This document shows, in pieces, positions 43,622 through 52,297 of a stretch of 64,000 bases of DNA (its first letter is position 1; each line of letters starts with the position of its first letter). The DNA is from Corynebacterium heidelbergense (GTDB lineage Bacteria; Actinomycetota; Actinomycetes; Mycobacteriales; Mycobacteriaceae). The translations under genes were made by a program, and so were the position numbers. The notes below the pieces were generated by a model, which was given only the letters and a program-made list of their open reading frames with translations, was not told the DNA's origin and ran no database searches. Location: positions 186,001 through 250,000 of the forward strand of contig NZ_CP063191.1 of NCBI RefSeq assembly GCF_028609845.1, given 5' to 3'.

Positions 43622-43695
43622 TGGAGCCGATGACGGGAATCGAACCCGCGCCGCCTGCTTGGGAAGCAGGAGTTCTACCATTGAACTACATCGGC
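43622..43695 (-). tRNA. tRNA-Gly (anticodon CCC), CCA encoded
   Basis: A complete 74-base cloverleaf on the minus strand. The acceptor stem GCCGATG/CATCGGC is perfect, and the D-arm is GTTC...GAAC. The anticodon arm is CCTGC-TTCCCAA-GCAGG, giving anticodon CCC. The T-arm holds TTCGATT, and the 3' end TCCA is encoded. Its 3' end faces the accessory genes at 33-43 kb. Confidence 0.97.
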
Positions 43696-43826
43696 AGTGG
43701 CGCTCACTCTACTACGGGTGTATCGCAGGGTGAAAAACGGGCCGGTCAGCCGTGCTGCGAGCTCGCCTCCACATTGGCACCCGGATGCGCGGCGCCCGGC
43801 ACCCGAAGGCGCGGCACCGGGCGCGC

Positions 43827-43840
43827 TAAGCTAAGCGGCG
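43827..43840 (+). promoter_or_regulatory. -10 box of a leaderless dcd transcript
   Basis: TAAGCT (43827-43832) ends seven bases before the GTG at 43840. There is no Shine-Dalgarno site, which is consistent with a leaderless message. Confidence 0.55.
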
Positions 43841-44403
43841 TGCTTCTCTCCGACCGTGACCTCCGAGCCGCCATCGCCTCCGGTGACCTGCGCATCGAAC
43901 CGCACACCGATGACCTCATCCAGCCGTCCAGCGTGGACGTGCGCCTGGACCGGCTGTTTCGGGTTTTCAACAACTCCCGGTACACCCACATCGACCCGAA
44001 GCTCCCGCAGGAGGAACTGACCACCGAGGTGGAGGTGGACGGCGAAGATCCCTTCATCCTCCACCCCGGGGAGTTCGTCCTCGGCGCCACGCTGGAGCGG
44101 TTCTCCATCCCCGCCCACCTGGCCGGCCGGCTGGAGGGAAAGTCCTCCCTGGGGCGGCTCGGTCTGCTTACGCACTCGACCGCGGGCTTCATCGACCCCG
44201 GCTTTAGCGGGCACATCACCCTAGAACTTTCCAACACTGCGAATCTTCCGATTGCCCTGTACCCGGGCATGAAAATCGGCCAGCTCGCCCTCTTCAGGCT
44301 GACGAGCCCTGCCGAAGCCCCCTATGGCACAGGTACCCTTGGATCGAAATACCAAGGCCAGCGTGGACCCACCCCGTCCAAGGCCTATTTGAATTTCATC
44401 TAA
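43840..44403 (+). CDS. dcd: dCTP deaminase
   Basis: Deaminates dCTP to dUTP (or directly to dUMP in bifunctional forms) for thymidylate supply. 187 residues, normal length. It has the trimer core [12 protein letters not shown], the catalytic [24 protein letters not shown] with Glu/Ser/Arg, and [20 protein letters not shown] start at 43840 directly after a -10 box. Sits upstream of an osmoprotectant ABC operon. Confidence 0.96.
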   Translation: MLLSDRDLRAAIASGDLRIEPHTDDLIQPSSVDVRLDRLFRVFNNSRYTHIDPKLPQEELTTEVEVDGEDPFILHPGEFVLGATLERFSIPAHLAGRLEGKSSLGRLGLLTHSTAGFIDPGFSGHITLELSNTANLPIALYPGMKIGQLALFRLTSPAEAPYGTGTLGSKYQGQRGPTPSKAYLNFI

Positions 44404-44437
44404 TAAAGCCTGCGCACGCAGGTGGGAAGCCCACAGC

Positions 44438-45271
44438 GTGATCACATTCGAGGACGTTTCCGTCCACTACCCCGGCACCGCCGCGCCGGCTGTCAAAAGC
44501 TTCGATTTTGAGGTCCCGTCCGGCAGCATCACCACCTTGCTGGGAAGCTCCGGCTGCGGCAAGACCACGCTGCTGAAGTGCATCAACCGCCTTGTCACCC
44601 CCACGGGGGGCAGGGTCCTCATCGACGGTGAGGACGTCGCGGACAAAGACCCGGTAAAGCTGCGCCGCTCGATCGGCTACGTGCTGCAGAATTCTGGTCT
44701 GCTGCCCCACCGGACGGTCCTGGACAACATTGCCACCGTCCTGCGGCTCAATGGCGTGGCAAAAAGCGAAGCCGCCGAGCGTGCCCTAGGGGCTGCGGAA
44801 CTGGTGAACCTGTACCCGGAGCTGCTCGACCGCTACCCGCGCCAACTCTCCGGCGGCCAGCAGCAGCGCGTGAGCGTGGCCCGCGCCCTGGCGGCCGACC
44901 CCAACATCCTGCTTATGGACGAACCCTTCGGCGCCGTGGACCCCATCGTCCGCCGCTCCCTGCAGGAACAGCTCCTCGACCTGCAGGCCCGCCTGGGCAA
45001 AACCATCGTGCTCGTGACCCACGATGTCTCGGAGGCCATGACGCTGGGTGACCAGGTAGCCCTCCTCGCCGAGGGTGGGGAGCTCGCCCAGAGCGGCACT
45101 CCCCAGGAGTTGGCCGCCCACCCGGCCAACGATTTCGTCCGGGATTTCCTCGGTTTCCATAACCGAAATCTCACCGTGCGCAGTATCGATGGTGCAGAAC
45201 TGGTGGTCGACGCACGCGGCGCTGTGGTGGGTGTGCTTGGGGGCGTCCCCAATAAACAGGGCGGCGAGTAA
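44438..45271 (+). CDS. Osmoprotectant ABC transporter, ATP-binding subunit (OpuCA/ProV-like)
   Basis: A 277-residue ABC ATPase of the quaternary-amine uptake class. Walker [10 protein letters not shown] (36-44), Q-loop, signature [10 protein letters not shown], Walker [14 protein letters not shown], and VTHDVSEAM with the switch His. No CBS domains, unlike OpuCA of Bacillus. The C-terminal residues ([12 protein letters not shown]) are encoded by a minus-orientation copy of the dispersed GGACGCC element. GTG start. First of four genes with two permeases and a binding protein. Confidence 0.92.
   Translation: MITFEDVSVHYPGTAAPAVKSFDFEVPSGSITTLLGSSGCGKTTLLKCINRLVTPTGGRVLIDGEDVADKDPVKLRRSIGYVLQNSGLLPHRTVLDNIATVLRLNGVAKSEAAERALGAAELVNLYPELLDRYPRQLSGGQQQRVSVARALAADPNILLMDEPFGAVDPIVRRSLQEQLLDLQARLGKTIVLVTHDVSEAMTLGDQVALLAEGGELAQSGTPQELAAHPANDFVRDFLGFHNRNLTVRSIDGAELVVDARGAVVGVLGGVPNKQGGE
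45232..45256 (-). repeat. Dispersed GGACGCC element, copy 4 (3' end of osmoprotectant ATPase)
   Basis: On the minus strand: GTTTATTGGGGACGCCCCCA followed by AGCAC. Antisense to the gene, as in copy 1, and it likewise encodes a GGVP-type C-terminus. Confidence 0.55.
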
Positions 45272-45275
45272 CCGC

Positions 45276-45953
45276 ATGTCCAACATCATCAATTTCGAGT
45301 GGATCACAACGAACTGGGATGTGATCCTGGATTTGGCGATCGCTCATGCGGGGCTGGCGATACCCGCCATTGTGGGCACGTTTATCCTCGCTGTTCCCAT
45401 TGGCTGGCTGGCCCATCGGGCGGGGCAATCGCGCCGCTGGCGGCCGGCCCGTGCGTCCATCATCTTGTTGACGGGCGTGCTTTTTGGCATTCCCTCCCTG
45501 GCGTTATTCGTGTTGCTTCCGGTTATTTTGGGCACATCCATTCTCAGCTCTTTGAATGTGGTCATTGCTCTGCTTATCTATGGCGTGGCCCTGCAAACCC
45601 GGGTCGTCGCCGAGGGGTTCGACGCCAACGACAACCGCGCCACCGAAGCCGCCGACGCATTGGGATACTCCCGCGCCCGCAGGTTTTGGGCAGTGGACCT
45701 GCCCCTTGCTGGTCCCTCCATCCTGGCGGGAATGCGGGTGGTCAGCGCCTCCACTATCAGCTTGGTGTCCGTGGGAACGCTCATCGGGGTGGGCAGCTTA
45801 GGGGACTTGCTCACCGCGGGTTTCCAGCGCAACTTCCCCACCCAGATTCTCGTCGGGATCCTGGCCACCGTGGCCCTCGCAATTCTTTTTGATCTAGCCC
45901 TCGTCCTGGTGGGCAGACTCGTCATGCCCTGGCGCACGAAAGCGGGGCTATAG
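45276..45953 (+). CDS. Osmoprotectant ABC transporter permease (OpuCB-like)
   Basis: A 225-residue inner-membrane permease with about six helices and the ABC-coupling EAA loop ([20 protein letters not shown]). Starts at the ATG at 45276, four bases after the ATPase stop; the longer open frame overlaps the ATPase. Pairs with the next gene to form the channel for glycine betaine, choline or carnitine-type solutes. Confidence 0.9.
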   Translation: MSNIINFEWITTNWDVILDLAIAHAGLAIPAIVGTFILAVPIGWLAHRAGQSRRWRPARASIILLTGVLFGIPSLALFVLLPVILGTSILSSLNVVIALLIYGVALQTRVVAEGFDANDNRATEAADALGYSRARRFWAVDLPLAGPSILAGMRVVSASTISLVSVGTLIGVGSLGDLLTAGFQRNFPTQILVGILATVALAILFDLALVLVGRLVMPWRTKAGL

Positions 45954-45956
45954 ACC

Positions 45957-46616
45957 ATGATTCAACACGCTTTCGGATTGCTCACCGACCCCTCCGCGTG
46001 GGGTGGGCCCACCGGTTTCGGTCAGCGCATTGCCGAACACCTGTGGCTTAGCCTCATTGCCCTTATCCCGGCGATTCTCATCGGTGTTCCCCTCGGGGCC
46101 GCGATTGGGCACACGGGTAAGGGCCGGGGACTTGCAGTGGGGACCACGGGGGCCATGCGGGCCCTGCCCTCCCTGGGGCTGCTCACCGTTCTCGCGTTGC
46201 TGATTCCCAGTGGTATTGCCAACGCGTGGATCCCCTCCACCATCGTGCTGCTCATTTTGGCAATACCGCCCATTCTGGCGGGAACCTATTCCGGCATCGA
46301 GGCCATTGGCCAGGATATCGTTCAGGCCTCCCGGGCCATCGGCCACACAGAATTGCAAACGCTAGGTAAAGTTGAGATGCCGCTGGCCGGAGCGTCCATC
46401 GTCGATGGAATCCGGTCCGCCACCCTGCAGGTCATCGCCACCACGACGATCTGCGCCTACCTGGGAACCGGTGGGCTGGGCCGACTACTCATCGATGGCC
46501 TGGCCACCCGCAACTATCCGCAGGTTGTCGCCGGGGCCGTCCTGGTCATCGGCGTGGTCGTGGCGGTCGAGCTCATTCTGCTTGGGCTGGTCTACCTGCT
46601 GCGCAGGCGCCGCTGA
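45957..46616 (+). CDS. Osmoprotectant ABC transporter permease (OpuCD-like)
   Basis: A 219-residue second permease, with the EAA-like loop QASRAIGHTELQTLGKVEMP and the family's ATTTICAYLGTGGLGRLL helix. Three bases after the previous gene. Together the two subunits make a heterodimeric channel. Confidence 0.9.
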   Translation: MIQHAFGLLTDPSAWGGPTGFGQRIAEHLWLSLIALIPAILIGVPLGAAIGHTGKGRGLAVGTTGAMRALPSLGLLTVLALLIPSGIANAWIPSTIVLLILAIPPILAGTYSGIEAIGQDIVQASRAIGHTELQTLGKVEMPLAGASIVDGIRSATLQVIATTTICAYLGTGGLGRLLIDGLATRNYPQVVAGAVLVIGVVVAVELILLGLVYLLRRRR

Positions 46617-46682
46617 ACGATTTCGGCCCTGAATCCGGGCATAAAGAAGAACTGCCCATAACCCAACGCAAGGACTATTGCT

Positions 46683-47738
46683 ATGAGAATTACCCCTCGC
46701 ACCCACACCAGCCACACCGCCGGGGTTGCCAACCGGGCCCCGCATTCCGGAGCGGAAACCGGGCAGGCCCGTGGCAAAGCCCTGCGTTCCCTTTCCCTCA
46801 GCGCGGCGATATTCCTTCTCGCCGGTTCCGCCGCAGCGTGCGGAAACAACGATCCCCTGCAGGAAAACACGCAAAACGATGCCTCTACGGTGACCGTGGG
46901 TTCCGCCAACTTCCCCGAAAGCCAAATCATCGCCGAGCTGTACAGCCAGGCCATTGCGGATGAGGGTGTGGAAACCAAGATCAACGGCGGCATCGGCGCG
47001 CGCGATGTGTACCTATCCGCCCTGGAAAAGGGCGATATCGATATCGTCCCGGAATACACCGGCAATCTCGCGCAGTACTACGCCAAGAATGCGGGCAAGC
47101 AAGACCTGCTAGCCCCCGGCGCTACCGCGCAGCAGGTGGAAGATGCAGTGCGCCAGGTGTTGCCGCAAAAGCTGGAGGCCGGCAAGCCGGCGGAGGCCGA
47201 ATCGAAAGACGCCTACCGGGTAACGAAAGAAACAGCAGACAAATACGGCCTGGTTTCCCTTGGGGATCTAGCCAAGATGAGCCAGTCGACGAACATCAAC
47301 ATCGGCGGCAACCCGGAGTTGGCACAGCGGCCCTATGGTCCGGAGGGGTTGTCCAGCGTGTACGGCATCGATAAGGGCAAGCTGAAGGTCACGCCCATTT
47401 CCGATGGTGGCGGGCCCCTGACCGTCGCCGCGCTGCAGGATAAGACGGTGCAGGTCGCGGATATCTACTCCACGTCGCCGGTATTGGATCGGGACGGCAA
47501 TAAAGTGGATGTGGTGACGCTGCAAGATCCCAAGAACCTCATCCTCGCCCAAAACGTTCTGCCCGTGATGCGCCAAGGGGGCCTAGACGATAGGGCTAGG
47601 AAGGCGATCACGGAAGTGCAGGAGAAACTAACCACCGAGGATCTGCTGGCGATGAATGAGCGCAATGTGGGCAAGGAAAAGGCGGAGCCGTCGAAGATCG
47701 CCAAGGATTGGCTGGAGGAAAAGGGCCTCACGAAGTAG
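46683..47738 (+). CDS. Osmoprotectant-binding lipoprotein (OpuCC/OsmF-like)
   Basis: A 351-residue substrate-binding protein. Long N-terminus, signal sequence with lipobox AAAC (Cys53), then the QAT-family opening VTVGSANFPESQIIAELYSQ and INGGIGARDVYLSALEKGDIDIVPEYTGN, motifs that position the quaternary amine. It delivers compatible solutes to the two permeases. Last gene of the operon. A 6-bp TTCG hairpin (47739-47754) and a second GC hairpin follow; both lack T-runs. Confidence 0.92.
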   Translation: MRITPRTHTSHTAGVANRAPHSGAETGQARGKALRSLSLSAAIFLLAGSAAACGNNDPLQENTQNDASTVTVGSANFPESQIIAELYSQAIADEGVETKINGGIGARDVYLSALEKGDIDIVPEYTGNLAQYYAKNAGKQDLLAPGATAQQVEDAVRQVLPQKLEAGKPAEAESKDAYRVTKETADKYGLVSLGDLAKMSQSTNINIGGNPELAQRPYGPEGLSSVYGIDKGKLKVTPISDGGGPLTVAALQDKTVQVADIYSTSPVLDRDGNKVDVVTLQDPKNLILAQNVLPVMRQGGLDDRARKAITEVQEKLTTEDLLAMNERNVGKEKAEPSKIAKDWLEEKGLTK

Positions 47739-47784
47739 CCGGGGTTCGCCCCGGATGCGAGCCCGCGGCCGCCGGTCCGGCGGC
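47739..47784 (+). terminator. GC hairpins after the osmoprotectant operon
   Basis: CCGGGG-TTCG-CCCCGG (47739-47754) begins 3 bases inside the window after the stop, and GCCGCCGG-T-CCGGCGGC lies at about 47768-47784. Neither has a T tract, so the terminator call is tentative. Confidence 0.45.
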
Positions 47785-47830
47785 GACTAAGCCCGCGGCC
47801 ACCGCCCTGACACTTTCAGGTCACACCCAG

Positions 47831-47860
47831 TTAACCTGCAGTCGGTATATTCGCCTCTTA
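47831..47860 (+). promoter_or_regulatory. Promoter of the UDP-glucose dehydrogenase gene (probably leaderless)
   Basis: TATATT (47846-47851) lies eight bases before the ATG at 47860, and no ribosome binding site is present. A -35 candidate (TTAACC) at 47831 is closer than ideal. Confidence 0.5.
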
Positions 47861-49278
47861 TGCAGATGACGGTTTTCGGTACTGGGTACCTTGGGGCCAC
47901 CCATGCGGCATGCATGGCGGAGCTGGGCCACAACGTGTTGGGCGTGGACGTAGACGAGGCGAAAATCGCCTCCCTGACCAAGGGCGAGGTGCCCTTCTTC
48001 GAACCCGGCCTCCAGGACATCCTCACCCGCAACATCCAGGCCGGTCGCCTGCGCTTTACCACCGATTACCGGGAAGCCGCCGAGTTCGCCAACGTCCACT
48101 TCATCGGCGTGGGCACGCCCCAGAAGAAGGGCTCCAACGCCGCAGATACGCGCTACGTCAAGGCCGTCATCGACGACCTCGTTCCCCTCCTCAGCGGCGA
48201 TCACCTCATCCTCGGTAAATCCACTGTGCCCGTCGGGACCGCGGCGTCCTTACAAAAAAGGGCCAAAAAACTCTTGCGGACGCCACCTAACCGCGCGCCG
48301 CACCACGACGAGACAGCAGAGAATACCGATTCGCCGGCCGCACCCGCCACGGTAGAGATTGCGTGGAACCCGGAGTTCCTCCGCGAGGGCCACGCGGTGG
48401 AGGACACGCTGCGCCCGGATCGCATCGTCCTGGGCGTGCGCGCGAAGAACAGCCGGGCGGAGGAGGTAGCCCGCGAGGTCTACGCCTCCGCACTGGCGGA
48501 AGGCACCCCCTTCCTGGTCATGGATCGCCCCACCGCGGAGCTTGTGAAAGTTTCTGCCAACGCCTTCTTGGCCACCAAGATCAGCTTTATCAACGCGGTC
48601 TCCGAGGTCTGCGAGATCACCGGCGGGGACGTCACCGCGCTGGCAGACGCGATCGGTTACGACGAGCGAATTGGCCGCAAGTTCCTGGGCGCCGGCCTGG
48701 GCTTCGGCGGCGGCTGTCTGCCCAAAGACATTCGGGCTTTCATGGCGCGGGCCGGCGAGCTCGGCGCGGATCAGGCGCTGACGTTCCTCCGAGAAGTGGA
48801 TGCCATCAACATGCGCCGCCGCGAAAAGATGGTGGAGCTGGCCCGCCGCGTCCTCGGCGGTTCCCTCATCGGGTCCAACGTCACCGTGTTGGGGGCGGCC
48901 TTCAAGCCCGATTCGGACGACGTCCGCGATTCCCCCGCGCTCTCCGTGGCCGGTTCGCTATCCCTGGCCGGGGCGAACGTGACGGTCTACGACCCGAAGG
49001 CGATGAAGAACGCTAAGAAGATCTTCCCCACGCTGAACTACCCCAACTCCCTGGAAGAGGCCCTGCGCGGCGCGGATGTCGTCGCAGTGGCAACCGAGTG
49101 GAAAGAGTTCCGGGAGCTGGACCCCGCCCGCGCCCTCGACCTCATCGGGGCCGGAGCGCCGGCCGAGGAGGGGCAGCAGGACCGGCCCGCCCCGGCCGTC
49201 ATCGACGGTCGCAACTGCCTGGACCGCGCCACCTGGGAAGCAGCGGGGTGGCGTTACCTGGCCCTCGGCGTGGGCTAG
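47860..49278 (+). CDS. UDP-glucose 6-dehydrogenase
   Basis: Oxidises UDP-glucose twice with NAD to UDP-glucuronate, a precursor of wall polysaccharides. 472 residues: Rossmann motif VFGTGYLGATHAACMAE, NAD-binding VDVDEAKIASL, catalytic Cys286 in GFGGGCLPKD, and the C-terminal UDP-sugar domain (GAAFKPDSDDVRDSP). Two low-complexity insertions depart from the family. Residues ~130-162 (KLLRTPPNRAPHHDE...) come from a dispersed GGACGCC element, and there is a short insertion near 440. The dcd/UDP-glucose dehydrogenase proximity is usual in corynebacteria. Confidence 0.93.
   Translation: MQMTVFGTGYLGATHAACMAELGHNVLGVDVDEAKIASLTKGEVPFFEPGLQDILTRNIQAGRLRFTTDYREAAEFANVHFIGVGTPQKKGSNAADTRYVKAVIDDLVPLLSGDHLILGKSTVPVGTAASLQKRAKKLLRTPPNRAPHHDETAENTDSPAAPATVEIAWNPEFLREGHAVEDTLRPDRIVLGVRAKNSRAEEVAREVYASALAEGTPFLVMDRPTAELVKVSANAFLATKISFINAVSEVCEITGGDVTALADAIGYDERIGRKFLGAGLGFGGGCLPKDIRAFMARAGELGADQALTFLREVDAINMRRREKMVELARRVLGGSLIGSNVTVLGAAFKPDSDDVRDSPALSVAGSLSLAGANVTVYDPKAMKNAKKIFPTLNYPNSLEEALRGADVVAVATEWKEFRELDPARALDLIGAGAPAEEGQQDRPAPAVIDGRNCLDRATWEAAGWRYLALGVG
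48271..48299 (+). repeat. Dispersed GGACGCC element, copy 5 (inside UDP-glucose dehydrogenase)
   Basis: CTCTTGCGGACGCCACCTAA followed by CCGCGCG, preceded by an A-rich run. It encodes the start of a family-atypical insertion. Confidence 0.55.
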
Positions 49279-52142
49279 GGGTTAATCCCGCACTCCCGTA
49301 GGATCCGCTGCCACTGCTCCGTGCGCACATCCCCGTACATGCGGTGGTCAAGATCGATGGCGGAGAGCACCTGGTTGACCAGCTGGGGATCCGAGGTTTC
49401 CACGGCCTGCTGTAGGGCACTTTCGACGATCATCGTCGCATGACTGCGCGCCTGCGGATTGCGGTCGCCGAACATGAGGATGGCCTGCATCAGGAGCATC
49501 CGCAGATACGGGGAGAGCAATGGCCCCCGCTGCTCGGCCGGCAACTCGGCCAGCATCGGGCGGATCCGCGCGTTTGCCCACCCCGCAAAGTAGGCCAACA
49601 GGTCCACCGGGTGGCCGATCTCCAAATCGCTCCACTTGCTGGCGGTGGAGGTCACCGCGTCCGCCAGCGTCTCCACGACCTCGTCGGAAGGCTGCTCCTC
49701 CCAAGCCCGGGATGCCGCCTGGTCCAACTGGGCCACGGCTTCCCGGTGCTGCGGCTCGAACACCTCCGGGGTCATGTACACGCTCTTCAACAGGGCCCCG
49801 CCTCGCGCGACCACATTGGCCTTGGGGAAGGCGGCGTAGCACTCCAGGGGGTACCTTTCCTCCAAACCGACCGCTGCGGCGACCAAGCCGTGTTCCATGC
49901 ACGAGTGGTAGTACGATGCGGCGCAGTGATGCCGCAGCTCCTCATCCTCGGATTCTTCGGCGAGGTTGAGGGCGCGCAGGCGGAGCAGGTCCGCACTGTG
50001 GAAGTTTCGCAGCTGGTCCAGGTCCGTGGCCCGCTGGGTGACGACCCGCGCCCGGAAGCCGTGGCCCTCGGGCCCTTCGGAATCCTCGCTGCGCTGCTCC
50101 AAGCTGTGCAGCAGGGCCAGGATGTTGAAGTACATGTGCAGCGGTCGGCTCATCATGGAAGTCTGCAGCGCAATCTCCCCGCCGACGAGTTCATCCGGCA
50201 TCGCCACATAGGTACCGCTGACCATATTGAGCATGTAGGGCAGGGCGGACGGCAGGAACTCAGCCACGGCAGGCAGCATCACCGAAGTCTGCTGAAACCC
50301 GACTAGCGGGCAGATCGTCAACAGCGGCCGCACTCCGCGAAGGGCTAGGACAAGATGCTCTGCGGAGACGAATTTCTGGCTGAACGCCAAGGCCACCATC
50401 ACGTAAACCTCGGCCACGCGCCGATCCTCGGCGGGCCGCTGCAGGAGGTCGCTGATCAAACTGTCGAGGACGACGGGATCGGGATCCTCCAAATTGACCT
50501 CGGCAACCCGTTCCCGCACCCAGTGCAGCGCTTGCACCTCCGGGTGGTCCAGGTCAGCTCTGCTCCCCGCTGTCTCACTGTTCAGGGCGAGGATGTGCTC
50601 CAAGAACCGGTCCCCGGGGAAGGCGCCTCCCGGCGCCAGCTCGCGGGAGAGGTATGCCGTGAGCTCCCGCCGGAAGTGGGCACCATTGTCCGTGGTGGTC
50701 CCCAGCATCCCATGCAGCGGGAGGGCGACTGCCGCGAGCTCCTCCCGGGTCACCTGTTTCAGGCTGTCCTGCCAGTCGTACCCCGCCATCATGTGCGGGG
50801 GATTGGTCATCCATTTACTTGCCGTGGGGGGTAGGGCGAACAGCGCGGGGGTGATGCCCTCGGGCAAGTCCGCCGCCCGTGGCAGCGGGGGGACCACGAA
50901 CAATCCCGTGGCCTCCTTCACCACGGGCTCAACGTGGACGGAGGTGCCCCCGGGGATCCGGTCCTTGAGGATGTGATCCTGGTTCACCGTGTACCCGTTG
51001 CGCTCGTCGATCTGGCGGGCGCGGATGAGGGCGAGCCGCTCGGCGGTCTCCGCCGCTGCGGCGATGGTCGTGTCCTCCGGGCGCCAGTGCGGACCCAACG
51101 GGGAGATGCCCAGGCCAAGGAAGGGTTGGTCCCCGAAGCCCTGCTCTACCGCCGCCCGCAGCGGTTTAACTAGCTCGGTGGCCGCCGCCCCCACGTCGTG
51201 GCCCAGCGGAGGAACGTCGCTAGCGGCGCAGATGAGAAGCTGGCCGTTAAGAAGGGCAAGCCCGGCATCCGGCTCCCCGGCGCGCAGCAGGTACTCCGCG
51301 AGCAGCAGACCACTGCTCACCCCCTCGGGGGCGCCCAAGGTCACGCCCGCCACCTCCATCACCCGGCGGCCGGTGACCTCCGGGTCCACGTGGCCCAGCA
51401 AGGGAATGAGGGATTCCGCCTGCATCAGCGCGGGCATCGTCTGTATCTGCGGGCGGCCGTCTAAAAGGGACACGAGGTGTGCCATCAAGGGAAAGTCGTG
51501 GCGCTCCCAGGCGTTCATCGCTCGCGCATCGATGCCGCTGTACCACTTCGCTATGGCATCGGCGTCCCCATCCTCGGGAAACGGCGGCGGGGGAAATGCC
51601 TCCCCGATTTTCCACCCCCGCTCCAACTGCCCGGTCGCCTGGCAATACACCAGCGCTCGCTCGGCGATCTGGGCCTCACTGACCCCATGGGTGCGTTGCA
51701 TATCCTCCACGCACTCCTGCAGCGCATCGAGGGAGGCCATCGGAATGGAGTGATCGTGGCCGTACATCGCGGGGAAGTCCGTGAAGGCCACCGCGAACAG
51801 GTCCGGCAGGGGATTGCCGGCGGCGTCCAGAAGCGGCTGGTCACCGCGGCCGCTGTTCACCGCCGTCGGCTCGGCGGGGAAGGTGGCCGCGTCCTGCCGG
51901 TGCTTCTGCCACAGCCAGGGGACCAGGGCCACCGCTTCCTGCGCATCCACCGCGCCTGGCAAAGCGGCTAGCTGCAGCTTCAGGGCGTACTCGTGGGGTT
52001 CACTGCCCGCTACCTGCGGGAGGGTTTGGCGGATCATGCCCGCCATATGGCGCGCCGATTCCGCTTTTTCCAACAGCCCTTCCACTAGCGCGGCGGGTGG
52101 GATGTGCCGGACGGTGTGATCGCCCTGGGGTGTAACAGACAT
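49275..52142 (-). CDS. Large orphan protein (955 residues)
   Basis: A 955-residue soluble protein without signal peptide, membrane helix, ATP-binding or nuclease motif that I can identify. It is Ala/Leu/Glu-rich and helical, like a tetratricopeptide/ARM-type solenoid; this is inferred from composition only. Conserved-looking aromatic blocks are VPWLWQKHRQ, FTDFPAMYGHDHS and KWMTNPPHMMAGYDWQDSLKQ. The frame converges on the UDP-glucose dehydrogenase gene with a 4-base overlap and has a normal codon pattern along its entire length, so it is a real gene. Confidence 0.8.
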   Translation of the reverse strand: MSVTPQGDHTVRHIPPAALVEGLLEKAESARHMAGMIRQTLPQVAGSEPHEYALKLQLAALPGAVDAQEAVALVPWLWQKHRQDAATFPAEPTAVNSGRGDQPLLDAAGNPLPDLFAVAFTDFPAMYGHDHSIPMASLDALQECVEDMQRTHGVSEAQIAERALVYCQATGQLERGWKIGEAFPPPPFPEDGDADAIAKWYSGIDARAMNAWERHDFPLMAHLVSLLDGRPQIQTMPALMQAESLIPLLGHVDPEVTGRRVMEVAGVTLGAPEGVSSGLLLAEYLLRAGEPDAGLALLNGQLLICAASDVPPLGHDVGAAATELVKPLRAAVEQGFGDQPFLGLGISPLGPHWRPEDTTIAAAAETAERLALIRARQIDERNGYTVNQDHILKDRIPGGTSVHVEPVVKEATGLFVVPPLPRAADLPEGITPALFALPPTASKWMTNPPHMMAGYDWQDSLKQVTREELAAVALPLHGMLGTTTDNGAHFRRELTAYLSRELAPGGAFPGDRFLEHILALNSETAGSRADLDHPEVQALHWVRERVAEVNLEDPDPVVLDSLISDLLQRPAEDRRVAEVYVMVALAFSQKFVSAEHLVLALRGVRPLLTICPLVGFQQTSVMLPAVAEFLPSALPYMLNMVSGTYVAMPDELVGGEIALQTSMMSRPLHMYFNILALLHSLEQRSEDSEGPEGHGFRARVVTQRATDLDQLRNFHSADLLRLRALNLAEESEDEELRHHCAASYYHSCMEHGLVAAAVGLEERYPLECYAAFPKANVVARGGALLKSVYMTPEVFEPQHREAVAQLDQAASRAWEEQPSDEVVETLADAVTSTASKWSDLEIGHPVDLLAYFAGWANARIRPMLAELPAEQRGPLLSPYLRMLLMQAILMFGDRNPQARSHATMIVESALQQAVETSDPQLVNQVLSAIDLDHRMYGDVRTEQWQRILRECGINP

Positions 52143-52297
52143 CAGGTGAACCTTCTGGGTCGGTTAACAGGGGGGACTAGGCGGTGGGGAAAGAGGAGCA
52201 AAAGGGGCGACCAACACAACCGGCACGGTTGGCGCGGTCGGCGCAGTCGGCGTGACCGTCACAACCGGGGAGATCAAGGCAACCGGTGCGACCCGAG

